From NCBI RefSeq assembly GCF_009674675.1, contig NZ_WKJC01000001.1, positions 999,031-1,063,030 on the forward strand: a stretch of DNA of 64,000 nucleotides. Reading direction: 5' to 3'. A program made the position numbers and the translations under genes. Below the pieces are notes generated by a model. It made no database searches. It was given only the letters and a program-made list of their open reading frames with translations, and was not told where the DNA came from. Shown here piece after piece: positions 9,263 through 18,877 of the stretch. The number at the start of each line of letters is the position of its first letter. Positions within the stretch are counted from its first letter, which is position 1. The DNA is from Kangiella sp. HZ709 (GTDB lineage: Bacteria > Pseudomonadota > Gammaproteobacteria > Enterobacterales > Kangiellaceae).

Positions 9263-9291
9263 TTGTCGATTTTTTTTACGGCGATTACTAT
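9263..9291 (+). promoter_or_regulatory. Promoter of second pilin gene
   Basis: TTGTCG (9263-9268), a 17-base spacer and TACTAT (9286-9291). The element cttgtcgat and the downstream aatttgcttaca recur before copy 1 at almost the same spacing (38 versus 39 bases from the first to the second). Confidence 0.65.
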
Positions 9292-9404
9292 TAACCTCAG
9301 AATTTGCTTACACAAGAAAACTTTGACTTGGCTTGTGTTAACAAACTAACAAAGCGGATTCTTATGTAAGTTTTTTTATATATTTTATTTTAGGAGATTT
9401 TCTC

Positions 9405-9833
9405 ATGCAAAAGAAAAACCAAGGTTTCACCCTTATCGAATTGATGATCGTAGTAGCGATCGTAGCAATCTTAGCAGCAGTAGCGATTCCAGCTTATCAG
9501 GATTACTTAATCCGCGCTAAAGTTACAGATGGCTTAAGCTTAGCTTCTGGCGCTAAAACTTTGATTTCTGAAAATGCTGCTTCGGGTAACGCTCTTGATC
9601 AAGGTTTCGTAGCTCCAACTGCAACAGCTAACGTTACATCTGTAGGCATAACAGGCGCTACTGGTGTTATCACAATTACATATACAGCGGCAGCTTCTGG
9701 CGGTACTATTACGTTAACTCCGACAGCTGGTGGTGCTGCTTTAGCATCAGGTACAGTTCCAGCTGGCTCTGTATCTTGGGCATGTGCTGCAGGCACAATG
9801 GCAACACAATACTTACCTGCTAGCTGCAGATAG
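9405..9833 (+). CDS. pilA: Type IVa major pilin, copy 2
   Basis: Structural subunit of the type IV pilus (twitching, adhesion, DNA uptake). Prepilin of 142 residues; the leader MQKKNQG is cleaved before Phe8, then [25 protein letters not shown]. The Cys pair near the C-terminus (SWACAAG...LPASC) forms the D-loop. A strong AGGAG ribosome site, highly regular codon choice and its own promoter and terminator suggest this is the abundant pilin. It lies directly upstream of pilB, pilC and pilD, as in Pseudomonas and relatives. Confidence 0.95.
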   Translation: MQKKNQGFTLIELMIVVAIVAILAAVAIPAYQDYLIRAKVTDGLSLASGAKTLISENAASGNALDQGFVAPTATANVTSVGITGATGVITITYTAAASGGTITLTPTAGGAALASGTVPAGSVSWACAAGTMATQYLPASCR

Positions 9834-9850
9834 TAATTAATATTTGCTAT

Positions 9851-9880
9851 AAAAAGCGAGCTTTTAGCTCGCTTTTTTTT
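9851..9880 (+). terminator. Intrinsic terminator after pilin copy 2
   Basis: Stem gcgagc/gctcgc, flanked by A-run and T-run (loop tttta, eight T after). It uncouples abundant pilin mRNA from pilBCD. Confidence 0.88.
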
Positions 9881-9959
9881 GTCAAAAAATTGACTTTTTA
9901 TCTTTTTTATTCAAGGATATAGAATAGATTTCTAAGGATAATTCTCGAGCTTAATACTA

Positions 9960-11669
9960 GTGATTCAAAACAACTTATCGGGCTTAGCCCACCTTATTGT
10001 CAGCGAAGGTTTGTTGACTGAAGAAAAAGTGATTGAAGCGAGATCAAATGCAGACAATGAAAAACTAAAACTGCTTGACTGGTTAGTTTCAGCTAACTGG
10101 ATCAATCCTACTGAGATTGCCAAATTACAGTCTATAGCTTTTGGTAACCCTTACTTTGATCTTTCCTCTATCGACGTTTCTAATATCCCCGAGGATATTG
10201 TCGACCTTAAACTTTTAAAAAAACACCGAGCAATTCCTCTTTATAAACGGGGTTCTAGGCTATTCGTTGGATTAACCGACGCCACAAACTTAAAAACACT
10301 TGAAGAGCTTCGTTTCCAAACTGGAATGTCTATTGAAGCGGTATTGGTTGAATCGAATAAACTGGATACTGTAATAGAAAAATTAATTGAAGCTAAAGAA
10401 AATGAAGCTTTTGCTGACATGGATGACGGCGATCTAGATAACATCGACTTAGATGCGGTTGATGAAGATCAAGCGGACCAGCATCAAGACGAAGGCGGTG
10501 ATGCCGATGATGCCCCGGTGGTTAAATTCGTAAAAAAAATGCTTGTAGATGCCATTAGAAAAGGCGCATCAGATTTACATTTCGAGCCTTATGAAAAAAA
10601 GTACCGTGTTAGATTTCGAATCGACGGCATGCTGCATGAAATCGCAAGCCCGCCAATGCAATTATCTTCAAGAATTTCCGCTCGTTTAAAAGTTATTTCT
10701 GGCTTAGATATATCCGAACGTCGTGTTCCACAAGATGGTCGTGTCAAATTAAAAATATCAAAAACTAAATCCATCGACTTCCGTGTTAACACTCTACCAA
10801 CTTTATATGGCGAAAAAATCGTAATGCGTATTTTGGATCCTACCAGTGCAATGCTAGGTGTGGACGCGCTAGGATTCGAGCAAAAGCAAAAAGAAGATTT
10901 TATGCACGCCATATCAAAGCCACAGGGTATGGTTTTAGTTACTGGCCCTACAGGTTCTGGTAAAACAGTAACCCTTTATACTGGCGTTAATATTCTCAAT
11001 GATGAGTATAAAAATATTTCAACTGCAGAAGATCCTGTAGAAATTAATTTACACGGGGTTAATCAGGTTAATGTCAATATCAAAGCTGGTTTGACTTTCG
11101 CTTCGGCACTGCGTGCATTCTTGCGTCAAGATCCTGATATAGTTTTGGTTGGTGAGATTCGTGATCTTGAAACGGCTGAAATCGCTATCAAAGCATCACA
11201 AACAGGTCACTTAGTATTATCGACACTGCACACAAATTCGGCACCAGAAACTCTGACTCGTTTGGTCAATATGGGGGTGGCACCATTTAATATTGCAACG
11301 ACTGTTAACTTAGTAGTGGCTCAGCGTTTGGCAAGAAGGTTGTGTGAACATTGTAAGAAAGCTTCAGATTTACCTGAAGAAGCACTTTTAAAAGAGGGCT
11401 TTAAACAGGAAGAACTGCCAGATTTAACTATATTTGAACCGGTAGGTTGTGATAAATGCACCATGGGTTATAAAGGGCGAGTTGGCATTTTCCAGGTAAT
11501 GCCTTTGTCAGATTCAACTGGACGTATTATTATGGAAGGCGGTAACGCGATAGATATAGCCGATCAAGCAAAGAAAGAAGATATTCCAGACTTGAGACGT
11601 TCAGGTTTAAATAAAATTAAAATTGGTTTAACAAGCCTTGCAGAAATCAATCGTGTGACACAAGATTAG
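9960..11669 (+). CDS. pilB: Type IV pilus extension ATPase PilB
   Basis: Hexameric cytoplasmic ATPase that drives pilus polymerisation. The N-terminal GSPII_E-N domain (about residues 1-150) is followed by an acidic linker (DMDDGDLDNIDLDAVDEDQ) and the ATPase core: Walker A GPTGSGKT at 329-336, Walker B region DPDIVLVGEIRD, His box STLHTNSA, and the tetracysteine zinc site CEHC...CDKC. At 569 residues it is normal length. The start is a GTG at 9960; the nearest AGGA is about 20 bases upstream, so initiation may be weak. It heads pilBCD, 38 bases before pilC. Confidence 0.97.
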   Translation: MIQNNLSGLAHLIVSEGLLTEEKVIEARSNADNEKLKLLDWLVSANWINPTEIAKLQSIAFGNPYFDLSSIDVSNIPEDIVDLKLLKKHRAIPLYKRGSRLFVGLTDATNLKTLEELRFQTGMSIEAVLVESNKLDTVIEKLIEAKENEAFADMDDGDLDNIDLDAVDEDQADQHQDEGGDADDAPVVKFVKKMLVDAIRKGASDLHFEPYEKKYRVRFRIDGMLHEIASPPMQLSSRISARLKVISGLDISERRVPQDGRVKLKISKTKSIDFRVNTLPTLYGEKIVMRILDPTSAMLGVDALGFEQKQKEDFMHAISKPQGMVLVTGPTGSGKTVTLYTGVNILNDEYKNISTAEDPVEINLHGVNQVNVNIKAGLTFASALRAFLRQDPDIVLVGEIRDLETAEIAIKASQTGHLVLSTLHTNSAPETLTRLVNMGVAPFNIATTVNLVVAQRLARRLCEHCKKASDLPEEALLKEGFKQEELPDLTIFEPVGCDKCTMGYKGRVGIFQVMPLSDSTGRIIMEGGNAIDIADQAKKEDIPDLRRSGLNKIKIGLTSLAEINRVTQD

Positions 11670-11707
11670 CGATCTGAGATAGCGAAACAATTAAATAGGA
11701 AAAATTT

Positions 11708-12955
11708 ATGGCTACAGCAGTAAGTAAAAGAGGGTCCAAGTCAAAAAAAATTAGGACCAAAACTTTTCAATACACAGGCGTAAATAAACAAGGACAAAAG
11801 ATTAAAGGAAGCATGCTGGCTGACGATGCTGCTACGGTAAAAACTGCTTTACGTAAACAAGGCATTAACCCGCAGAAAGTTCAGGCGGAGTTGTTTTCTT
11901 TTGGCGCTGCTAACAAAAAAGCAGTTAAACCTGTTGATATAGCTGTCTTCTTACGACAAATGGCTACCATGCTCAAAGCTGGTGTACCATTAGTCAAGTC
12001 ATTGGATATCGTTGGCAAAGGTCATGAGAATCCTTCTATGCAAGATCTTGTGATGGGCATTAAAAATGACATTGAATCAGGTAGCCCAATAGCCGATGCA
12101 CTTCGTAATAAGCCTAAACATTTTGACGATTTAGTCTGTGATTTAATTCATGCCGGCGAGCAATCAGGTACTTTAGAGCAGATGCTTGATCGTATAGCAA
12201 CCTATAAAGAAAAAACTGAAGCATTAAAATCAAAAATCAAAAAAGCAATGATGTACCCCACAGCAGTGCTTGTAGTGGCAGTAATTGTTATGGCCATTCT
12301 TTTAATCTATGTAGTTCCTATGTTTAAAGATTTATTTTCTGGAGCGGGGGCAGATTTACCAGGGCTAACCCAAATGGTTGTAAGCGCATCGGAAAGTGCG
12401 CAAGAGTATTGGTATATTTACCTAGGTGTAATTATGGGTACGATTTTTGCTTACTCTTATTTCAACACCAACTCCAAAGTTTTTAGGGATACAAAAGATA
12501 GGATTTTACTGAAGTTCCCCATATTTGGTCCGCTGATTCAAAAAGCAGCCGTTGCCCGTTATGCCAGAACACTTGCAACAACTTTCGCTGCAGGTGTGCC
12601 TCTGGTCGATGCCTTGAAATCAGCTGCAGGGGCTTCGGGTAATGCAGTATATCGCGATGCCATTTTGAAAATTCGAGATGATGTAACTACTGGTATGCAA
12701 ATCAATATGGCGATGCAATCTACTGGAGTATTTCCTAACATGGTTAACCAAATGGTCGCCATTGGTGAAGAGTCAGGTGCAGTTGACACCATGCTTTCTA
12801 AGGTTGCGGACATTTATGAAGGTGAGGTTGATGATGCTGTCGATGGTTTAAGCTCTTTAATCGAACCCTTCGTAATCGTTTTCATTGGCGGTGTAGTAGG
12901 TACTATTATCGTTGCAATGTATATGCCAATCTTCAAACTAGGTGATGCCTTCTAA
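11708..12955 (+). CDS. pilC: Type IV pilus inner-membrane platform protein PilC
   Basis: Polytopic platform protein that couples the PilB and PilT motors to pilin insertion. Two T2SSF domains are visible (about 75-200 and 278-400), each followed by hydrophobic segments (TAVLVVAVIVMAILLIYVVP; FVIVFIGGVVGTIIVAMYMP). The GEQSGTLEQML and GEESGAVDTML repeats are typical of the family. The length of 415 is normal. It follows pilB with an ATG preceded by taggaaa and is 8 bases before pilD. Confidence 0.97.
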   Translation: MATAVSKRGSKSKKIRTKTFQYTGVNKQGQKIKGSMLADDAATVKTALRKQGINPQKVQAELFSFGAANKKAVKPVDIAVFLRQMATMLKAGVPLVKSLDIVGKGHENPSMQDLVMGIKNDIESGSPIADALRNKPKHFDDLVCDLIHAGEQSGTLEQMLDRIATYKEKTEALKSKIKKAMMYPTAVLVVAVIVMAILLIYVVPMFKDLFSGAGADLPGLTQMVVSASESAQEYWYIYLGVIMGTIFAYSYFNTNSKVFRDTKDRILLKFPIFGPLIQKAAVARYARTLATTFAAGVPLVDALKSAAGASGNAVYRDAILKIRDDVTTGMQINMAMQSTGVFPNMVNQMVAIGEESGAVDTMLSKVADIYEGEVDDAVDGLSSLIEPFVIVFIGGVVGTIIVAMYMPIFKLGDAF

Positions 12956-12963
12956 GAAAAACT

Positions 12964-13866
12964 ATGATAGAACTTCTTTCAACAAACCTACCTCTTTTGG
13001 TAGGTTTTATTTTTGTACTCGGTCTTTTATTGGGTAGTTTTTATAATGTGGTGATCCATAGGCTCCCCAAAATATTAAACCGCGAATGGAAACAAACAGC
13101 TACCGAAATACTCACAGATGCAAAGTGTAACGTATCTTGTCCTGCCGATGAGCTTCCAGAAAAATATAACTTACAAACGCCACGCTCGAAATGCCCTAAA
13201 TGTTCACACTCTATTTCAGCTATAGAAAATATTCCTGTGATCAGCTGGCTTGTTCTTGGTGGTAAATGTAAAAACTGTAAAACGAAAATTTCTGCACGCT
13301 ATCCTTTCGTGGAATTATTAACGGCGACTCTATTCGCTCTGTGTGCATATCATTTCGGATTTAATTGGTCGCTAGCATTTGCACTACTATTTGTCAGTTA
13401 TCTTATTTGTGGTTCATTCATCGATTACGACCATAAAATATTACCCGATCAACTAACTCTGCCTTTAGTATGGTTTGGGTTGTTTGCAGCCTTAATAGTA
13501 GAAAACCCTAAGACTAACTTTGCATCCAATTTAGAGTCAGCGGTTATTGGTGCTTTAGCAGGTTATCTTATACTTTGGTCTATTTATTGGTTATTTAAAA
13601 TAATCACAGGCAAAGAAGGCATGGGGCATGGTGATTTTAAGCTTCTAGCAGCGATCGGTGCTTTTGTTGGCTATCAAATGCTTCCTCTAGTGATTATACT
13701 ATCAACCGTTGCAGGAGCCATCATCGGAATAGTATCAATCGCTGTTAAAAAACAAGGAAGAGAGCATAAAATACCATTTGGCCCTTTCCTTGCCATTGCC
13801 GGCTTTGTCAGCCTTATTTGGGGGAAACTTATCACTGAGCAATATGTTCAGTTCTTTAGCATTTAA
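12964..13866 (+). CDS. pilD: Prepilin peptidase / N-methyltransferase PilD
   Basis: Inner-membrane aspartyl protease that cleaves the leader after Gly of prepilins and pseudopilins and N-methylates the new Phe. Visible: the N-terminal GSFYNVVIHRLP, a zinc-type four-cysteine domain (CPKC...CKNC), and the two Asp motifs IDYDHKILPD (about residues 153-162) and GHGD (221-224), among several membrane helices. The length of 300 is normal. Its stop abuts the ATG of coaE. It should process both pilins upstream and any type II secretion pseudopilins elsewhere. Confidence 0.97.
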   Translation: MIELLSTNLPLLVGFIFVLGLLLGSFYNVVIHRLPKILNREWKQTATEILTDAKCNVSCPADELPEKYNLQTPRSKCPKCSHSISAIENIPVISWLVLGGKCKNCKTKISARYPFVELLTATLFALCAYHFGFNWSLAFALLFVSYLICGSFIDYDHKILPDQLTLPLVWFGLFAALIVENPKTNFASNLESAVIGALAGYLILWSIYWLFKIITGKEGMGHGDFKLLAAIGAFVGYQMLPLVIILSTVAGAIIGIVSIAVKKQGREHKIPFGPFLAIAGFVSLIWGKLITEQYVQFFSI

Positions 13867-14466
13867 ATGAGCTTTAAAGTTGTTTTAACTGGCGGTATTG
13901 CAAGTGGCAAAACCGCTGTATCAAATTTTTTTTCTGAACTAAACGTAGACGTCATTGACGCTGATATTGTTGCCAGAGAAGTCGTTGCTCCAGAAACCCC
14001 AGGGTTAGAATCTATAAGGAATTACTTTGGTTCCGAAGTTATCCTCTCAGATGGGAGCCTTAACAGAGGGCTGCTACGGTCTATTGTTTTTGAAGATGAA
14101 CAAGAACGTGAATGGTTAAATGGTTTACTTCATCCACTAATAAGGAAACGAATGGAATCGCTACAAACACAATCCAAGTCTAGTTATTCGTTAAGCGTTA
14201 TACCTCTGTTGTTCGAATCTAAACAATATCAATTGTACGATAGAGTCTTAGTGGTTGATTGTGCCGTAGAGCAGCAGCTAGCACGACTTATGGCAAGAGA
14301 TAACTCTAGCAAAGCTCAGGCTTTAGCCATTCTTAATTCTCAAGCCAGTAGAGCTGAGCGTTTATCAATTGCTGACGATGTAATAGAAAACTCAAAGGAT
14401 TTGCATTACTTGCAACATCAAGTTATAAATCTACATAATAAATATCTATCAATAGCAAAAAATTAA
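13867..14466 (+). CDS. coaE: Dephospho-CoA kinase
   Basis: Last step of coenzyme A synthesis, phosphorylating the 3'-OH of dephospho-CoA. The P-loop GGIASGKTAV is at the N-terminus, then DADIVAREVV and the lid-region HPLIRKRM. The 199 residues are typical. The ATG begins at the base after the pilD stop, so the pair is translationally coupled; pilD-coaE-zapD-yacG is a widespread gammaproteobacterial order. Confidence 0.97.
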   Translation: MSFKVVLTGGIASGKTAVSNFFSELNVDVIDADIVAREVVAPETPGLESIRNYFGSEVILSDGSLNRGLLRSIVFEDEQEREWLNGLLHPLIRKRMESLQTQSKSSYSLSVIPLLFESKQYQLYDRVLVVDCAVEQQLARLMARDNSSKAQALAILNSQASRAERLSIADDVIENSKDLHYLQHQVINLHNKYLSIAKN

Positions 14467-14473
14467 TAATCTA

Positions 14474-15256
14474 ATGACTGCTCAACACAGTTCAGACAAA
14501 GCGATGACTATCTTGTATGAATTCCCATTAAATGAGCAAGTCAGAACCTATTTGCGTCTTGAAACACTTTTTACTCATCAAATACAATTAACACAATCTA
14601 CTACTCACGCAAGCCATATATCTGCACTTCATAATTTATTAGAAATATTAGACTGCTTAGACCGTGGTGATATCAAGGGTGATTTACTTAAAGAACTTGA
14701 ACAGCAAAAACTTCACTTTCAGCAATTAGCTGACAATCCTTACATAGACGAAGTAAAACTTAATAAGTTTCTTTCTCAAATCGAACAAATTTTTAAATGG
14801 CTTAGTAATTATCCTGGAAAGTTTGGTTCGCAATTACGCAAAGAGCGATTTATAGAGTTAATAAATAATAGAATGCGGATCCCAGGTGGATCCTGCAGTT
14901 TTGATCTGCCTGAATTACATCGCTTTTTACATCAGTCTCTTGAAAAGAAACAACAGCAATTTAGTACCTGGTTCAAACACTTTGACGGCTTGTATCAATC
15001 GATAAAAATCTTATTGCGCTTATTTAGAGAAAATGCCAGCTTCGAACAAGTTTGTACAGAAAATGCTCATTTCCAATATAGCTTCGCTAAAGGACAGTCG
15101 GCACAACTACTACGAATCCGCCTGCCCGAAGAGTCCTCGGTTTTTCCCGAAGTCAGTGGTTCTAAGCATTGCTTTAATATTCGCTTTTTAATCGCCAGCA
15201 CTGATGATATAGTTGCCTCCACTGAAGATCACAGCTTTTCCTTATCCATTTGCTAG
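14474..15256 (+). CDS. zapD: Cell division protein ZapD
   Basis: Cytoplasmic FtsZ-binding protein that bundles protofilaments and supports the Z ring. The 260 residues show the family N-terminus [43 protein letters not shown] in the middle, and [13 protein letters not shown] near the end. Two start codons are possible: ATG 14474 and ATG 14504 (MTILYEFPL, closer to the usual family start); neither has a clear ribosome site. It lies between coaE (7-base gap) and yacG (7-base gap). Confidence 0.95.
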   Translation: MTAQHSSDKAMTILYEFPLNEQVRTYLRLETLFTHQIQLTQSTTHASHISALHNLLEILDCLDRGDIKGDLLKELEQQKLHFQQLADNPYIDEVKLNKFLSQIEQIFKWLSNYPGKFGSQLRKERFIELINNRMRIPGGSCSFDLPELHRFLHQSLEKKQQQFSTWFKHFDGLYQSIKILLRLFRENASFEQVCTENAHFQYSFAKGQSAQLLRIRLPEESSVFPEVSGSKHCFNIRFLIASTDDIVASTEDHSFSLSIC

Positions 15257-15263
15257 TTACATT

Positions 15264-15458
15264 ATGACCAAAGATTTGATAGTACCTTGCCCCACTTGTA
15301 AACAATCTGTCCGCTGGAGAGAGTCAGAGCAATACAAACCTTTTTGTTCTAAACGCTGCAAATTAATTGATTTAGGTGAATGGGCTGGTGAATCTCACCG
15401 TATCGCTGGCGCGGAACTTGATCCTGAATTGGTTGAGCAACTCGCAAAAAAGAATTAA
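15264..15458 (+). CDS. yacG: DNA gyrase inhibitor YacG
   Basis: Small zinc protein that binds the GyrB C-terminal region and inhibits gyrase in E. coli. The 64 residues contain [10 protein letters not shown] and [14 protein letters not shown], the four zinc cysteines and the conserved DLGxW. I start at ATG 15264; an in-frame extension to 15213 would overlap zapD and is not needed. Its last four bases overlap the convergent mutT stop. Confidence 0.95.
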   Translation: MTKDLIVPCPTCKQSVRWRESEQYKPFCSKRCKLIDLGEWAGESHRIAGAELDPELVEQLAKKN

Positions 15459-15841
15459 GCCATTAAAGCTTCTAGGATTGCTTGGTTAGCTTCAGGAAAT
15501 TTGTAGTTATTCAGATCTTGCTTGTAAATCCAAACCAATGGCTGCCCTTCTAACCCTTGCGGCACACCTAAATAGTCCTCGACTAACCAAACATCTAGTA
15601 ATACTTTTTTTTCTGGATAGTAATGTTCAATCTTTTGTAATGAGGAAGTTTGAGTAGGTATAATATTAAGCTCCTCTTGGCACTCCCGAACCAGTGCATC
15701 TTCGATAGTTTCATTTGGTTCGACTTTACCGCCTGGGAATTCCCAATAACCGCCTTTGTGTAAATGCTCTGCTCTTTTAGCAATTAGCACTTTGTTTTTT
15801 ATAATAATGACGGCAACAGCAACGTGAATAGTTTTATGCAT
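15455..15841 (-). CDS. mutT: 8-oxo-dGTP diphosphatase MutT
   Basis: Nudix hydrolase that removes 8-oxo-dGTP and prevents A:T to C:G transversions. The Nudix box runs about residues 37-60: [20 protein letters not shown], then EL. The N-terminus [19 protein letters not shown] and the 128-residue length match MutT. It sits downstream of secA on the same strand, but a terminator at 15895-15918 separates them, so it probably has its own promoter in 15842-15894. It is convergent with yacG. Confidence 0.94.
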   Translation of the reverse strand: MHKTIHVAVAVIIIKNKVLIAKRAEHLHKGGYWEFPGGKVEPNETIEDALVRECQEELNIIPTQTSSLQKIEHYYPEKKVLLDVWLVEDYLGVPQGLEGQPLVWIYKQDLNNYKFPEANQAILEALMA

Positions 15842-15894
15842 AAAAATTCGTTCTAATAGTAGATTTGAAATCGCTAAATTTTTCTCTCAGTTAT

Positions 15895-15918
15895 AAAAAA
15901 GGGAAGCTCTTGCTTCCC
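15895..15918 (-). terminator. Intrinsic terminator after secA
   Basis: Stem gggaagc/gcttccc, loop tctt, followed on the minus strand by TTTTTT. Confidence 0.85.
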
Positions 15919-15926
15919 TGATATTT

Positions 15927-18635
15927 TTACTGAGTCACCCGACCATGACACTGTTTAAATTTCTTACCTGAACCACAAGGGCAAGGTTCATTGCGGCCAA
16001 CTTTTGGTTGTTCGCGAACAAACGTTTCAGCCTGCTTCGCCGCCGTTTCTTGCTCGGGCATTGCAGAACTAGATTCATGCTCAAAGTTCATGGTTTGTTG
16101 TTTTTGCTGCTGCTCCATTGCCTGCACTTCTTCTGGCATTTGGAATTGAACTTTTGACAGTACCGTAACAACATCATTTTTTAATCTGTCTAGCATCACT
16201 GAAAATAATTCAAACGCTTCACGCTTATATTCTTGCTTAGGATTTTTCTGCGCATGTCCACGCATCCAAATACCTTGCCGCAAATGATCCATATTAGCCA
16301 GATGTTCTTTCCAGTGCATATCTAAATGCTGTAACATGACTTGCTTTTCTAAAGTGCGCATTAATTTTGGCTCTGGCAAATTAGATTCTTTAGCTTGGTA
16401 ATTCTCTTGTACAGATTGATAAATCTTCTCACGCAAGCCGTCTTCATCTAAATCATCATCACTGTCTAGCCACTTGCGCACAGGCATGTCGTTCGCGAAA
16501 TCTTGATAAAGTCGCTCTTCAAGGCCTGCTATATCCCACATATCTTCGATCGATTGACGAGGAATATACTCACTAACGACCTCGTTTACGACATCTTCAC
16601 GCATAGCCTCAACGGTTTCAGAAATATCTTCTAAATCCATTAAGTCATTACGTTGCTCGTAAATTACTCGACGTTGATCATTAGCCACATCATCATATTC
16701 AAGCAAGTTTTTACGAATTTCAAAGTTACGCTGCTCTACTTTTCTTTGTGCATTTTCAATTGCTCTTGAGACCATGCGGTGTTCAAGTGCTTCGCCCTCT
16801 TCCCAACCTAAGCGCTGCATCATCATGCCTAAACGTTCTGAGGCAAAAATTCGCATTAAATCATCTTCTAACGATAAGTAAAAACGACTTAAACCAGGAT
16901 CACCCTGACGGCCTGAGCGACCGCGTAACTGATTATCAATACGACGAGACTCATGACGTTCGGTACCAATAATGGCTAAACCACCAGCATTCAAGACCGC
17001 TTCATGGCGCTCTTTCCACTCGCTATTTGCTGTATCTAAAGCTGACTCTGAAGGGTTATCTCCCAAAGCAGCAATATCAGCTTTTAAGTTACCGCCTAAT
17101 ACGATATCGGTACCACGGCCGGCCATATTGGTAGCAATAGTTACCGTTCCAGGACGACCCGCTTGAGCTATAATTTCGGCTTCTTTTTCATGAAACTTTG
17201 CATTCAGAACATTATGCTTAATTTTAGCTTTCTTTAATTCTTTTGAGATCAGTTCAGATGATTCGATAGTGACTGTACCGACTAATACTGGCTGACCTTT
17301 TGCTTGTAGTTCTTTAATTTCTTCAATAATCGCAAGATATTTTTCTTGTTGTGTTAAGTAAATTAAATCGCCTCGATCATCTCGCGCCATAGGTTTGTTT
17401 GTTGGAATTACCACCACTTCCAAACCATAAATGCTTAGCAACTCAGGTGCTTCAGTATCGGCTGTACCAGTCATACCTGAAAGTTTTCCGTATAGTCGGA
17501 AATAATTCTGGAAGGTAATCGATGCTAGGGTCTGATTTTCGTTTTGAATATTAACCTTTTCTTTTGCTTCTACTGCTTGATGTAGACCTTCTGACCAACG
17601 GCGACCTTCCATCGTACGCCCCGTATGCTCATCGATAATCACGACTTCACCATCGTTGACAATATAATCCACATCTTTCTTAAATAACGTGTGTGCACGA
17701 AGTGCGGCATTAACATGATGTAATAAAATCAAACTAGAAGGGCTATAAAGGCTTTGTCCTTCTTGAATTAATCCGCTATTGATTAATAACTCTTCAATTC
17801 TTTCCTGACCACGCTCAGTTAAATGAGCACTCTTACCCTTTTCATCAATAGTGTAGTCGCCGGTATCTTCTTGGCCTTCTTCGGACTCTTTTTCTTGTAC
17901 TTCTAACTGAGGAATCAAGCGATCAATTGCGCGATACAATTCAGAGCTGTCTTCAGCGGCACCAGAAATAATTAAAGGGGTTCTTGCTTCATCGATCAGA
18001 ATCGAATCCACCTCATCAATAACCGCGAAATTTAAATCGCGCTGAACGCGCTCTTCTTTTTGGAAAGCCATGTTATCGCGAAGATAATCAAACCCGTATT
18101 CATTGTTAGTACCGTAAGTAATATCCGCATCATAGGCTTCTTGCTTTTGTTGGTGGCTTTGGCCAGACAAAATGACTCCAACACTCATACCTAAGAAGTC
18201 ATAAATAGGTGACATCCACTCAGCATCACGCTGCGCCAAATAGTCATTCACCGTAATAACGTGAACACCTTTCCCAGAAATAGCATTCAAATAAACAGGT
18301 AAAGTTGCAACTAAGGTTTTACCTTCACCTGTCCGCATTTCGCCAATTTTTCCGCTGTGTAAAACCATCCCGCCGATAAGTTGTACATCAAAGTGGCGCA
18401 TGCCTAATGTTCGCTTGCTCGCCTCTCGCACGGCTGCAAAAGCTTCAGGCAGCAAGTCGTCTAATGACTCACCGTCTTGATAACGTTTTTTAAACTCTTC
18501 GGTTTTCGCTTTGATATCATTATCTGATAAAGCAGCAAAGTCATCTTCTAGCGCGTTAATTTTGGCTAACGGCTTACGTAATTTCTTTAAATTGCGTTCA
18601 TTTCTGTTTGGGAAGAGTTTTCTTAAAAAGGCCAT
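15927..18635 (-). CDS. secA: Protein translocase ATPase SecA
   Basis: Motor of the SecYEG pathway for signal-peptide proteins. 902 residues: nucleotide-binding domain 1 with Walker A MRTGEGKT (100-107) and [19 protein letters not shown], the preprotein cross-linking domain, NBD2 with [18 protein letters not shown] and [11 protein letters not shown], the helical scaffold, and a C-terminal zinc tail [14 protein letters not shown] that binds SecB and phospholipid. A Gln-rich linker precedes the tail. Upstream lie an M23 peptidase gene and dciA; the regulatory secM gene of enterics is not present. Confidence 0.98.
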   Translation of the reverse strand: MAFLRKLFPNRNERNLKKLRKPLAKINALEDDFAALSDNDIKAKTEEFKKRYQDGESLDDLLPEAFAAVREASKRTLGMRHFDVQLIGGMVLHSGKIGEMRTGEGKTLVATLPVYLNAISGKGVHVITVNDYLAQRDAEWMSPIYDFLGMSVGVILSGQSHQQKQEAYDADITYGTNNEYGFDYLRDNMAFQKEERVQRDLNFAVIDEVDSILIDEARTPLIISGAAEDSSELYRAIDRLIPQLEVQEKESEEGQEDTGDYTIDEKGKSAHLTERGQERIEELLINSGLIQEGQSLYSPSSLILLHHVNAALRAHTLFKKDVDYIVNDGEVVIIDEHTGRTMEGRRWSEGLHQAVEAKEKVNIQNENQTLASITFQNYFRLYGKLSGMTGTADTEAPELLSIYGLEVVVIPTNKPMARDDRGDLIYLTQQEKYLAIIEEIKELQAKGQPVLVGTVTIESSELISKELKKAKIKHNVLNAKFHEKEAEIIAQAGRPGTVTIATNMAGRGTDIVLGGNLKADIAALGDNPSESALDTANSEWKERHEAVLNAGGLAIIGTERHESRRIDNQLRGRSGRQGDPGLSRFYLSLEDDLMRIFASERLGMMMQRLGWEEGEALEHRMVSRAIENAQRKVEQRNFEIRKNLLEYDDVANDQRRVIYEQRNDLMDLEDISETVEAMREDVVNEVVSEYIPRQSIEDMWDIAGLEERLYQDFANDMPVRKWLDSDDDLDEDGLREKIYQSVQENYQAKESNLPEPKLMRTLEKQVMLQHLDMHWKEHLANMDHLRQGIWMRGHAQKNPKQEYKREAFELFSVMLDRLKNDVVTVLSKVQFQMPEEVQAMEQQQKQQTMNFEHESSSAMPEQETAAKQAETFVREQPKVGRNEPCPCGSGKKFKQCHGRVTQ

Positions 18636-18838
18636 AATTTGTTTATCTTATCTAGTTATGAGGCTTAGTTTTAGCGCTCTTGAATAGGCTTGCGTTATTC
18701 TATAAAGCCATTGATTGTACCGATAATCGACCGACTGTAAATGAAAAAAGTACCGTTCCGACCAATAGCCAGCTAATTAAAGTTACTTATGGGGTTTAAG
18801 TACTTAAAAACAAGGGCTAAAAGAAATTTTTGCCATAA

Positions 18839-18864
18839 AAAAAGCTCCAGTTTGGAGCTTTTTT
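18839..18864 (-). terminator. Intrinsic terminator after the M23 peptidase gene
   Basis: Stem agctcca/tggagct with a three-base loop, flanked by A-run and T-run. On the minus strand it follows the M23 stop at 18878 and could act in both directions. The rest of 18636-18877 is the secA leader, where I saw nothing else. Confidence 0.8.
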
Positions 18865-18877
18865 GTACAATTTTTAA

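Larger units (their letters stand above)
8956..9404. other. Intergenic region between the two pilins
   Basis: 449 bases with no open frame I can support. It contains the terminator of copy 1, an AT-rich stretch, the promoter of copy 2 (9263-9291), and a leader of about 105 bases. The leader has an imperfect inverted repeat (ttacacaag at 9308-9316, cttgtgtta at 9332-9340) and a strong AGGAG ribosome site at 9392-9396. Confidence 0.6.
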
